The position numbers were made by a program, and so were the translations under genes. Positions 13,431 through 19,755 of a stretch of 19,755 nucleotides of DNA are shown piece after piece (the stretch's first letter is position 1; every line of letters begins with the position of its first letter). The notes beneath the pieces are model-generated. The model saw nothing but the letters and a program-made list of their open reading frames with translations, had not been told where the DNA came from and did no database searches. Origin of the DNA: an uncultured Fretibacterium sp. (lineage in GTDB: Bacteria; Synergistota; Synergistia; Synergistales; Aminobacteriaceae); the NCBI RefSeq assembly GCF_938030725.1, contig NZ_CALHIQ010000162.1:1-19755 (forward strand), in the 5' to 3' direction.

Positions 13431-14713
13431 GGGTCCTCATCCGCCCGCGTCCTCTCGCCGGGACCGTCACTGCCCCGGCGTCCAAGTCGGAGGCCCATCG
13501 CCTCCTGATCTGCGCTGCCCTCTCCGACCGGCCGACGCGCCTGAGGCTCAACGGCACCTCAGAGGACATCGAGGCCACGGTGGACTGCCTGCGTAGCCTC
13601 GGCGCCGAAGTCCTCCAAGAGGAGGGCGCCCTCGTCGTCACTCCCATCCGGCACGTTCCCGACAGCCCCCTACTGGACTGCCGGGAGAGCGGATCGACGC
13701 TGCGGTTCCTGCTGCCCGTGGCGACGGCCCTGGCCGGGGAAGTGCGCTTCACCGGCAGCGGACGCCTGCCGGAGCGCCCCATCGGCGCGCTCCAGGCCGC
13801 CATGGCCCAGCACGGCGTGTCCTTCAGCGCAGACCACCTGCCGTTCAAGACCTCTGGCCGCCTTCAGGGCGGCGCCTTCGACCTGCCGGGCGACGTCAGC
13901 TCCCAGTACGTCACGGGGCTCCTCCTGACCCTTCCTCTGCTCGACGGCGACAACCTCCTGACCGTCCACCCGCCCCTACGCTCCGCCGCCTACCTGGACA
14001 TCACGCTGACGGCGCTGCGCCGCTTCGGAGTCCGGCCCAGCGAGGAGGGCGGAGGCACGGGGCTCCCCCGGCGCTTTCAGCTTTCGGGGCCTCAGCCGTT
14101 CCGCTCCCCCGGTGATCTGGAGGTCGAAGGCGACTGGTCCGGCGCGGCGTTCTTGTTGGCGGCCGGGGCCTTGACCGGCCCCGTGACCGTTCGGGGCCTC
14201 GACCCCGCCTCCCCCCAAGGGGATCGGAGGATGCTGGACTTCCTCAAGGCGTTCGGAGCGGAGGTGAGCCTGCGGAAAGACGCGGTCACGGTGGCCCCTG
14301 GCTCCCTTCGGGGGCTGGAGGGCTGCCCCCTCGATGTCGATGCGACCCCCGACCTCCTGCCGGTCCTCGCTGCGACGGCGGCGTGGGCCAGCGGCAGGAC
14401 GGCCTTCGTCAACGGCGGGCGGCTCCGGCTCAAGGAGAGCGACCGCATCGCCTCGACGCTCTCGCTCATTCGCTCCCTTGGAGGCCGTGCGGCGGAAACG
14501 CCGGAGGGCGACGGGCTCATCGTCCACGGCGGCGGGCTGGTCGGAGGGACCGCGGAGGGCTTTCACGACCACCGCATCGTCATGGCCGCGGCCGTCGCGG
14601 CCTCGCGCTGCCCTCAGGGCGTGACCGTCACGGACGCGGAGGCCTGTTCCAAGTCCTACCCGGCCTTCTTTGAAGACTACGCACGGTTGGGAGGCGATGT
14701 CCATGTCCTCTGA
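13427..14713 (+). CDS. aroA: 3-phosphoshikimate 1-carboxyvinyltransferase (EPSP synthase)
   Basis: It transfers the enolpyruvyl group of PEP to shikimate-3-phosphate. The 428-residue protein shows APASKSEAHRLLICAAL (Lys20 and Arg25 of the SKS..HR motif), GTSEDIEAT, ESGSTLRFLLPVA, SGRLPERPI, SSQYVTGLL, LRLKESDRI and HDHRIVMAAAVAA. The glyphosate-contact loop that reads NAGTAMRP in E. coli reads ESGSTLRF here: the Gly is kept, but Pro is replaced by Phe. This resembles the variant found in some anaerobes, and the effect on inhibitor sensitivity is unknown. ATG overlaps the aroB stop by 4 nt; the 3' end overlaps aroC by 11 nt. Confidence 0.95.
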   Translation: MRVLIRPRPLAGTVTAPASKSEAHRLLICAALSDRPTRLRLNGTSEDIEATVDCLRSLGAEVLQEEGALVVTPIRHVPDSPLLDCRESGSTLRFLLPVATALAGEVRFTGSGRLPERPIGALQAAMAQHGVSFSADHLPFKTSGRLQGGAFDLPGDVSSQYVTGLLLTLPLLDGDNLLTVHPPLRSAAYLDITLTALRRFGVRPSEEGGGTGLPRRFQLSGPQPFRSPGDLEVEGDWSGAAFLLAAGALTGPVTVRGLDPASPQGDRRMLDFLKAFGAEVSLRKDAVTVAPGSLRGLEGCPLDVDATPDLLPVLAATAAWASGRTAFVNGGRLRLKESDRIASTLSLIRSLGGRAAETPEGDGLIVHGGGLVGGTAEGFHDHRIVMAAAVAASRCPQGVTVTDAEACSKSYPAFFEDYARLGGDVHVL

Positions 14714-15821
14714 GTTCGGCGTCAACATCCGCTTCAGCGTCTTTGGACAGTCCCATGGGCGGGCCATTGGGATCCTGATCGACGGGCTGCCGGCGGGCGA
14801 ACCCATCGACATGGAGGAGCTGGCGGCCTTCATGGAGCGCCGGCGCCCGGGGAAGTCTCGCCTGTCGACGGCGCGAAGCGAGGCGGACCGGCCCCTCATC
14901 CTGTCGGGCGTCCGGGAGGGCAGGACCTGCGGCTCCCCGCTCTGCGCCATGATCGAGAACGCGGACGCGCGCTCGGAGGACTACGGAAAGTTGTCGGACA
15001 CGCCCCGCCCCGGGCACGCCGATTACACGGCGTGGGCGAAGTGGGGCGGCGCGGCGGACATGCGGGGCGGCGGGCACTTTTCGGGACGGCTCACCGCGCC
15101 CCTGTGCGTCGCGGGCGGCATCGCAAAACAGCTCCTGTCACGGCGGGAGGTTTGGGTGGGCGCACACCTGGCGGAGGCCGCGGGGCAGGCGGATGCTCCC
15201 CTCCCCCTCCGCCCATCGGCCGAGCTCCTTGCAGCCGTCGCCGGACGGGAGATGCCTGTCCTCGACGAGGAGGCCGGTGCGCGCATGAAGGAGGCCATCC
15301 TGAAGGCCGCGGACGAGGGGGACTCCGCAGGGGGCATCGTGGAGTGCGCAGCCATCGGCCTGCCCGCCGGGCTGGGCGAGCCGATGTTCGGGGGCGTGGA
15401 GAACCGGTTGGCGGCCGCCCTGTTCGGGGTTCCGGCCGTCAAGGGCGTGGAGTTCGGCGCGGGCTTCGCAGCGGCGCGCATGAGGGGTTCTCAGGACAAC
15501 GACCCCTTTGAGGTGGACGAGGGGGGGGAAATCCGGACCGCCTCCAACAACGCGGGCGGCATCCTGGGGGGCATCACCACGGGGATGCCCCTGATCCTCC
15601 GGGCCGCCGTCAAGCCCACGCCCTCGATCTTCCAGCCGCAGCGCACCATCAGCCTGTCGCGGCGCAAGGTGGCGGAGCTCCGCATCACGGGCCGGCACGA
15701 CCCCTGCATCGCCCATCGAGCCGTCCCGGTGATCGAGGCCGTAACCGCCTGCGTGCTCCTGGACCTGCTGCACGACAAGCCCCCCGTCCTGAGGCCGGGG
15801 GCTGCGGACGATGACGCATAA
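14703..15821 (+). CDS. aroC: Chorismate synthase
   Basis: It removes phosphate from EPSP to form chorismate, with reduced FMN as cofactor. The 372-residue protein has the N-terminal RFSVFGQSHGRAIG, RRPGKSRLSTARSE, RPGHADYTAWAKWG, MRGGGHFSGRLTAPLCVAGG, EGDSAGGIVECAAIGLPAG, RGSQDNDPF, NNAGGILGGITTGMPL and a C-terminal RHDPCIAHRAVPV. ATG 14703 is preferred because GGGAGG lies 8 nt upstream; ATG 14697 is only 2 nt from it. The gene lies inside the tightly packed operon, and 37 nt separate it from pheA, the largest gap in the operon. Confidence 0.95.
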   Translation: MSSEFGVNIRFSVFGQSHGRAIGILIDGLPAGEPIDMEELAAFMERRRPGKSRLSTARSEADRPLILSGVREGRTCGSPLCAMIENADARSEDYGKLSDTPRPGHADYTAWAKWGGAADMRGGGHFSGRLTAPLCVAGGIAKQLLSRREVWVGAHLAEAAGQADAPLPLRPSAELLAAVAGREMPVLDEEAGARMKEAILKAADEGDSAGGIVECAAIGLPAGLGEPMFGGVENRLAAALFGVPAVKGVEFGAGFAAARMRGSQDNDPFEVDEGGEIRTASNNAGGILGGITTGMPLILRAAVKPTPSIFQPQRTISLSRRKVAELRITGRHDPCIAHRAVPVIEAVTACVLLDLLHDKPPVLRPGAADDDA

Positions 15822-15858
15822 CCGAAAAAACACCGCCATAACATTAGGAGGAAAAATC

Positions 15859-16995
15859 ATGGACATCGCTGAAGTTCGTACCAAGATCGACGACCTTGAC
15901 CAAAGGATGCTGGACCTCTTTCTGGAGCGCATGAGCCTGATGGGAGAGGTGGCGAAGTACAAGGAGGAGCACCACCTGCCCATCGAGGACCGGACCAGGG
16001 AGCGCGAGGTGCTGGCAAGGGTGATGGACAGGGCGGGCGACATGGAGGAGTACTCCTTCTACTTCTTCTCCAAGCTGATGAGCCTCGCCAAGGCCAGACA
16101 GAACGAGCTCCTCTCCAGCCCGACCAAGGTACGCGCCCTTGTGGAGCGCGCGGTTGCCCGCGTCGAGGACCTGTTCCCCAAGACGGGGAGCGTGGCCTGC
16201 CAGGGGGTGGAGGGCTCCAACGCCCAGGCCGCCTGCGACAAGCTGCTGCCGCGGGGTCGCATCCTCTACATGAAGACGTTCAAGGCCGTCTTCGACGCCG
16301 TGGGGTCCGGGCTGTGCCAGTACGGCGTTCTGCCCATCGACAACAGCCTGAACGGCTCCGTGCGAGCGGTGTACGAGCTGCTCAGGGAGCGCAAGTTCTT
16401 CATCGTCCGCAGCACCCGCCTCTTCATACGCCACGTGCTGATGGCGAAGCCCGGCGTCAGGCTCAGCGAGATCAGGAACGTCTACTCCCACCCCCAGGCG
16501 CTGGGGCAGTGCTCGGACTTCCTGGACTCCCTCAAGGGCGTCGAGGCCATCCCCTACCCCAACACGGCGTCCGCAGCCAGGATGGTGGCGGAGTCCGGGG
16601 ATCGGACGGCCGCGGCCATCGCGGCGCCCGACTGCGCCGCCCTCTACGGGCTCACCCCATTGAAGGAGGACATTCAGGACAACGACAACAACCAGACCCG
16701 CTTCATCTGCATCGCGAAGGAGCCCGTCATCTACGCCGGTTCGAACCACCTGAGCGTCATCCTGGCCTGTGCGAACACCCCCGGCGCGCTGAACGACGTC
16801 CTCTCCAAGCTGGCCGCCCACGGGGTCAACATGAACAAGCTGGAGAGCTGCCCCGTCGTGGGGCGCAATTACGAGTTCATCTTCTTTCTGGAGATGGACG
16901 GCTCCGTGCAGGACGCGGGCGTCCTCTCGATGCTGGAGGACCTGGAGCGCTCCTGCCCCAGCTTCGACCTCCTGGGAAACTACGCGATCGTCTGA
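15859..16995 (+). CDS. pheA: Bifunctional chorismate mutase / prephenate dehydratase (P-protein)
   Basis: It converts chorismate to prephenate and then to phenylpyruvate, the phenylalanine precursor. It is 378 residues long. The AroQ-type mutase domain (1-85) keeps the active-site set Arg7, Arg24, Lys35, Asp44, Arg47 and Glu48. The prephenate dehydratase domain (about 110-290) has YGVLPIDNSLNGSV, YSHPQALGQCSDFL and NNQTRFICIA. The C-terminal ACT domain (about 297-378) reads TPGALNDVLSKL and NKLESCPVVGR. In typical enzymes the phenylalanine-binding motifs are GALV and ESRP; here they are GALN and ESCP, so feedback may differ. Start ATG 15859 has a consensus AGGAGG 7 nt upstream. It follows a 37-nt gap, and aroE begins 2 nt after its stop. 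Confidence 0.94.
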   Translation: MDIAEVRTKIDDLDQRMLDLFLERMSLMGEVAKYKEEHHLPIEDRTREREVLARVMDRAGDMEEYSFYFFSKLMSLAKARQNELLSSPTKVRALVERAVARVEDLFPKTGSVACQGVEGSNAQAACDKLLPRGRILYMKTFKAVFDAVGSGLCQYGVLPIDNSLNGSVRAVYELLRERKFFIVRSTRLFIRHVLMAKPGVRLSEIRNVYSHPQALGQCSDFLDSLKGVEAIPYPNTASAARMVAESGDRTAAAIAAPDCAALYGLTPLKEDIQDNDNNQTRFICIAKEPVIYAGSNHLSVILACANTPGALNDVLSKLAAHGVNMNKLESCPVVGRNYEFIFFLEMDGSVQDAGVLSMLEDLERSCPSFDLLGNYAIV

Positions 16996-16997
16996 GC

Positions 16998-18236
16998 ATG
17001 CCCGCCTTTGGACTCATCGGACGAACGCTGGGGCACAGCTGGTCCGTCCCCATCCACAGGGCGCTTGGCTGCGAGGAGTATCGGCTGTTCGAGCTTGAGC
17101 CGGAGGAACTTGAGGGCTTCCTTCGGCGGGAGGACGTGGGGGGGCTCAACGTGACGATCCCCTACAAGCGCGACGTGATGCCCCTCTGCGACGAGCTGGC
17201 GGAGAGCGCCCGCCGCGTCGGCAGCGTGAACACGATCGTGCGGGGCCCCAAGGGACTGGTGGGACACAACACCGACCTCTACGGGCTGCTCTGGGCTGCG
17301 GAGCGCGCGGGCATCTCCATGGCGGGGCGCAAGGTCGTGATCTTCGGCTCCGGCGGGGCCTCCCTCGCGGCACGGGCCGCGGCGGAAGCGCAGGGCGCCC
17401 GGTCGGTCGCCGTCATCTCCCGCAGGGGACCGGACAGCTATCGGAACCTGAACCGTCACGCGGACGCGGAGGTGCTCATCAACGCGACGCCCGTCGGCAT
17501 GTACCCCCGGACGGGCGACAGGGTCGCGGACCCCGCCCTCTTCCCCCGGTGCCGGGGCGTCATCGACCTGATCTACAACCCGCGGCGAACCGCCCTTCTG
17601 ATGCGGGCGGAGGAGCTGGGGATCCCCTGCACGGACGGCCTGCCGATGCTCGTGGCTCAGGCGGCCGCAGCGGAGGAACTCTTTACGGGGCACGAGGGCG
17701 ATGAGGAGGAGGTCCAGCGCATCACGGCCCGCCTGAGGCGTGAGATGATGAACGTCGTCCTGATCGGGATGCCGGGCTGCGGCAAGACGACCGTAGGCCG
17801 GGAGCTGGCGCGCTTGACGGGACGCCCCCTGGTCGACCTCGACGAGGAAGTCGCCAGGGCGGCGGGACGGTCCATCGAGGCCATCTTCAGGGAGGAAGGC
17901 GAGGGGGAATTTCGCCGCCTCGAGCGCGAGGCGGCGGCGAAGGCCGGGCGCGAGAGCGGGCGGATCATCGTCACGGGAGGCGGTGTCGTCAAGGACTTTG
18001 AGAACAACTACCCGTCCCTGCATCAGAACGGGCGCATCTGCCATCTGGAGCGGGACACGTCCCTGCTGGAGCGCCGGGGACGCCCCCTATCGCTCTCCGC
18101 GGACCTCGATTCCATGTACCAGGAGCGCCTGCCGATGTACCGGCGATTTCGGGACGCAGCCATCGTCAACGACGCCTCCCCGCGTGACGCCGCGGAGGCG
18201 GTCTGGAGGGATTTCCTTGAGAATATTGATCGTTAA
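16998..18236 (+). CDS. Fused shikimate dehydrogenase / shikimate kinase (AroE-AroK)
   Basis: It is a 412-residue two-domain enzyme. The N-terminal part (1 to about 235) is AroE, which reduces 3-dehydroshikimate to shikimate: GHSWSVPIH at the shikimate site, GGLNVTIPYKRDV with catalytic Lys57, GSVNTIV, GHNTDLYG with Asp93, VIFGSGGAS, NATPVGM and DLIYNPRRT. The C-terminal part (about 251-412) is AroK, which phosphorylates shikimate: P-loop LIGMPGCGKTT, LVDLDEEV, EFRRLE, VTGGGVV and the lid RRGRPLS...ERLPMYRRF. A short charged linker joins the domains. The two HAD-like substitutions Pro to Val and Asn to Arg around GHSWSVPIHR are mild deviations from GHSLSP..HN. An internal ATG at 17745 or 17748 with GAGGCG upstream could also give a free kinase. 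aroQ overlaps its last 20 nt. Confidence 0.92.
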   Translation: MPAFGLIGRTLGHSWSVPIHRALGCEEYRLFELEPEELEGFLRREDVGGLNVTIPYKRDVMPLCDELAESARRVGSVNTIVRGPKGLVGHNTDLYGLLWAAERAGISMAGRKVVIFGSGGASLAARAAAEAQGARSVAVISRRGPDSYRNLNRHADAEVLINATPVGMYPRTGDRVADPALFPRCRGVIDLIYNPRRTALLMRAEELGIPCTDGLPMLVAQAAAAEELFTGHEGDEEEVQRITARLRREMMNVVLIGMPGCGKTTVGRELARLTGRPLVDLDEEVARAAGRSIEAIFREEGEGEFRRLEREAAAKAGRESGRIIVTGGGVVKDFENNYPSLHQNGRICHLERDTSLLERRGRPLSLSADLDSMYQERLPMYRRFRDAAIVNDASPRDAAEAVWRDFLENIDR

Positions 18237-18669
18237 CGGTCCCAACATGAACCTGCTGGGCCTGCGCGAGCCTGAGATCTACGGCCGGACGACCTACGGG
18301 GAGCTGACGGCGATGATCGAGGATGAGGCGGCACGGCGCGGCATCGAGACGCAGTTCTTCCAATCCAACCACGAGGGGGCCATCGTCGATGCCATCCAGG
18401 ACGCCGCAGGCCGATTTGACGGTATCGTCATCAACCCCGCGGCCTACACCCACACGAGCGTCGCCATACTGGACGCCTTGAAGGCCGTCGGGCTCCCAGC
18501 CGTCGAGGTCCACGTCTCCGACCCTGACGTCCGGGAGGACTTCAGAAGGACCTCCTACGTCCGCGCCGCCTGCATCGCCACGGTCAAGGGCAAGGGGCTG
18601 CGAGGCTACATCGAGGCGGTCGATATCCTGAATCAGTATTTATGCGGAAAACCGACCAATCCCGCATAG
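18217..18669 (+). CDS. aroQ: 3-dehydroquinate dehydratase, type II
   Basis: It dehydrates 3-dehydroquinate to 3-dehydroshikimate, the third shikimate step. The 150-residue protein shows ILIVNGPNMNLLGLREPEIYG with catalytic Tyr22 and the lid Arg17, QSNHEGAIVDAI, INPAAYTHTSVAILDAL, VEVHVSDP, and RRTSYVRAACIATVKGKGLR, all diagnostic of the dodecameric type II family. The start is the TTG at 18217, because GGAGGG lies about 7 nt upstream and the N-terminus then reads MRILIVNGPN, as in homologues. It begins inside aroE-aroK, in another frame, which implies coupled translation. It is the last gene of the operon. Confidence 0.95.
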   Translation: MRILIVNGPNMNLLGLREPEIYGRTTYGELTAMIEDEAARRGIETQFFQSNHEGAIVDAIQDAAGRFDGIVINPAAYTHTSVAILDALKAVGLPAVEVHVSDPDVREDFRRTSYVRAACIATVKGKGLRGYIEAVDILNQYLCGKPTNPA

Positions 18670-18674
18670 AGTCC

Positions 18675-18701
18675 TTGCATTTTGATTTTATGTGCTATAA
18701 T
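18675..18701 (+). promoter_or_regulatory. Extended -10 promoter downstream of aroQ
   Basis: -35-like TTGCAT (18675-18680), a 15-bp spacer, and an extended -10 TGCTATAAT (TATAAT 18696-18701) predict a start near 18708. The next strong element is a terminator about 45 nt later, so the transcript would be only about 75 nt. Confidence 0.6.
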
Positions 18702-18751
18702 AAAGCGCCTTTCAAGATAACCCATCAACGATTCCATTCAGGACAAAAGTC

Positions 18752-18782
18752 CCGGGCCCGAAGACAAAGGGCCCGGCTTTTC
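18752..18782 (+). terminator. Intrinsic terminator after the aro operon
   Basis: Perfect 8-bp stem CCGGGCCC (18752-18759) with GGGCCCGG (18769-18776), a 9-nt loop and CTTTTC. It probably ends the aro operon and also any short RNA from the 18696 promoter. On minus the stem is followed by GGGACTTTTG, so it may work both ways. Confidence 0.8.
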
Positions 18783-19050
18783 CTACCCGTTTCTTTACGT
18801 TTGCGCACCTCTGTGTTTGAATAAAGAGGGTGGTATCGAGCTTAGGGGCTTCATCAGGGGAGGCGGGGCACGCTGTTAAACGTGCTTTTTACAGCCACCG
18901 TCTTGTTGCGTACCTGCTTTCGGTTGGAGGCCCTCAAGAGGGCAGAAAACGCCTCGTCACACGACAGCGACCTTAAGGACCATCAGGACTAAAAGGCAAA
19001 ACCTCTCCGGATTTTTGTCAACCGCATGGGCTCCGAGGTGCGGCAGGTAA
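18783..19050. other. Intergenic stretch with scattered hairpins, no gene seen
   Basis: Nothing protein-like is visible. It contains a small hairpin with a T-run on plus (GCACG 18868-18872 with CGTGC 18881-18885, then TTTTT), which could be a secondary terminator. It also has a perfect GCCCTC/GAGGGC inverted repeat at 18930-18943, and a CCGCA/TGCGG pair near 19023-19043. A segment at 18826-18839 weakly resembles a T-box sequence but lacks the rest of that structure. Confidence 0.4.
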
Positions 19051-19053
19051 GTA

Positions 19054-19111
19054 TGTACACAATAGTGTACGGAATACTGACAAAACGAAAAATGTACGCT
19101 ATAATGTACAT
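19054..19111 (+). promoter_or_regulatory. Promoter and TGTAC operator cores of the toxin-antitoxin pair
   Basis: -35 CTGACA (19077-19082), a 17-bp spacer and -10 TATAAT (19100-19105). Four TGTAC cores lie at 19054, 19066, 19093 and 19105, in two pairs each spaced 12 bp. The first pair forms a perfect palindrome (GTACAC, 4 nt, GTGTAC; 19055-19070), and the last is ATGTACAT, overlapping the -10. YefM-type antitoxins are known to bind palindromes with a TGTACA core, so autorepression is expected. Confidence 0.75.
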
Positions 19112-19128
19112 GACTGGAGGTGAGCAGT

Positions 19129-19377
19129 ATGCTTAGTACGAACATCACGAATTTCAGAAAAAATATTTTTGGAATGTTGGAGCAGACGATCAAGTTTAAT
19201 GAGCCTGTGAATATCAGTACCAAGGACGGCAACGCCATTGTTATCAGCGAGGAAGATTACAACGGTCTTATGGAAACGCTGTACCTTTCGTCTATTCCAG
19301 CTATGAAAGAAAAAATCATTGAAGGATTGAAAACTCCACTGGATGAGTGCTTACCGGAAGATGAAGTGCAGTGGTAA
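19129..19377 (+). CDS. YefM/Phd-family antitoxin
   Basis: This 82-residue protein has an N-terminal DNA-binding and dimerisation part (MLSTNITNFRKNIFGMLEQT, then EPVNISTKDGNAIVISEEDY) typical of Phd/YefM antitoxins. A C-terminal acidic tail is expected to wrap around and neutralise the toxin. It is expected to repress its own operon through the TGTAC sites upstream. Start ATG 19129 has GGAGG 8 nt upstream; an in-frame GTG at 19120 overlaps that site. The stop TAA shares one base with the toxin ATG (TAATG). Base composition is AT-richer than the aro operon, suggesting acquisition from a lower-GC donor. Confidence 0.88.
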   Translation: MLSTNITNFRKNIFGMLEQTIKFNEPVNISTKDGNAIVISEEDYNGLMETLYLSSIPAMKEKIIEGLKTPLDECLPEDEVQW

Positions 19378-19640
19378 TGTATTCAATCGTTTACACAAAG
19401 AAAGCAACCAATGATATAAGAAATATCAAGTCGGCGAAATTGGAGAACAAGGCAAAGGCTTTGATAGAGCTGATCCGGGAAAATCCATATCAGACACCGC
19501 CGCCGTATGAAAAGCTGCAAGGTGATCTGCAAGGAGCCTGTTCTCGGCGGATTAATATTAAGCACCGCCTCGTATATGAGGTTTTGGAAGAAGAACGGAC
19601 GGTAAAGATTATCAGCCTATGGACGCATTATGAATTTTAA
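19377..19640 (+). CDS. YoeB/Txe-family mRNA interferase toxin
   Basis: This 87-residue protein belongs to the RelE superfamily, YoeB/Txe branch. These toxins act at the ribosome to cleave mRNA, usually at translation initiation regions, and are held inactive by the cognate antitoxin. Family features are IRENPYQTPPPYEKLQGDLQ, GACSRRINIKHRLVYEV and the C-terminal SLWTHYEF. They contain the conserved Glu, Arg, His and Tyr residues that form the active site (for example RRINIKHR and the terminal HY). Start ATG 19377 overlaps the antitoxin stop by one base; a GTG at 19371 would add two residues. AT-richer than surrounding genes, like its partner. Confidence 0.9.
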   Translation: MYSIVYTKKATNDIRNIKSAKLENKAKALIELIRENPYQTPPPYEKLQGDLQGACSRRINIKHRLVYEVLEEERTVKIISLWTHYEF

Positions 19641-19755
19641 GAAAAAGGACACTCCCAAGCAATGGGCAGGTCTACGAAAGGGTGGCTGCCCCGTAGGGGC
19701 TGGGACTGACGGCCCGTGAGCAAGGGCGAACGGCAGCCGGAAGGCTCCCCGAAGG
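19641..19755. other. GC-rich hairpin-dense segment at the window edge, identity unknown
   Basis: After the toxin gene, composition turns GC-rich again. Several short inverted repeats sit close together: CCCC-gta-GGGG (19689-19699), GCCC (19712-19715) with GGGC (19724-19727), AGCC-GGAA-GGCT (19735-19746, a tetraloop hairpin), and a longer-range GGCTGCC (19684-19690) with GGCAGCC (19732-19738). This looks like folded RNA rather than coding sequence, but the window ends before it can be identified. Confidence 0.35.

Noticed and set aside
18826..18839. A match to the T-box consensus (AGGGTGGTATCGAG against AGGGUGGNACCGCG), followed by a small hairpin with a T-run.
   Set aside because: Two mismatches to the core, no stem I or specifier loop upstream, a terminator in between, and no synthetase or amino acid gene downstream. 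A match of this quality can arise by chance in a window this size.
18957..19238. Open frame of 93 codons on minus across the toxin-antitoxin promoter.
   Set aside because: It overlaps the operators and the antitoxin gene, lacks a convincing start context, and resembles no family.

Overview
The window is GC-rich bacterial chromosome, most likely from a member of the Synergistota (Synergistetes). The strongest clue is the exported protein encoded at 9058-9969 (minus). Its C-terminus (SGCN, a glycine-rich hydrophobic helix, then KRRA) has the layout of the Synerg-CTERM sorting tail, which is known from that phylum. No rRNA or tRNA gene was seen, so the genus cannot be fixed from the window alone.

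Layout. (1) 1-2286: the start of an unidentified membrane-anchored protein (minus), then a cobalamin nucleotide-loop assembly cluster. A CobU-type protein lies on minus; CobS and a second, short CobU-like protein lie divergently on plus. (2) 2471-3259: a Cof-type HAD phosphatase, separated by a perfect 14-bp hairpin from the convergent fusA2. (3) 3351-8772, minus: gatC-gatA-gatB behind a good sigma-70-type promoter, followed by an EF-G-2-like translation factor gene (fusA2) that is broken by a frameshift. (4) 9058-9969, minus: a DUF4198-like exported protein with the Synerg-CTERM tail. (5) 10165-18669, plus: an aromatic amino acid operon in the order aroF, tyrA, aroB, aroA, aroC, pheA, aroE-aroK fusion, aroQ. 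It encodes every step from PEP plus erythrose-4-phosphate to chorismate, and the branches to phenylpyruvate and hydroxyphenylpyruvate. Most junctions overlap or nearly touch. (6) 18670-19128: an intergenic region with a promoter-terminator pair, then the operator and promoter of an AT-richer YefM-YoeB-type toxin-antitoxin pair (19129-19640). The window ends in an unexplained, hairpin-rich GC-rich stretch.

The most interesting element is the roughly 300-nt leader of the aromatic operon. It carries a promoter, a 33-codon ORF with a ribosome-binding site whose codons 9-20 include eight Phe/Tyr codons, a segment able to form an antiterminator, and a strong intrinsic terminator just before aroF. 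This is the architecture of ribosome-mediated attenuation, here sensing Phe/Tyr and apparently gating the whole shikimate pathway plus both branches. The DAHP synthase has an N-terminal FL-type regulatory domain and PheA an ACT domain, so transcriptional and allosteric control probably act together.

Other points of interest are two CobU-like proteins that each keep the motifs the other has lost, the AroE-AroK fusion, a substitution in the Phe-binding ESRP motif of PheA, and paired TGTAC operator cores upstream of the toxin-antitoxin pair.
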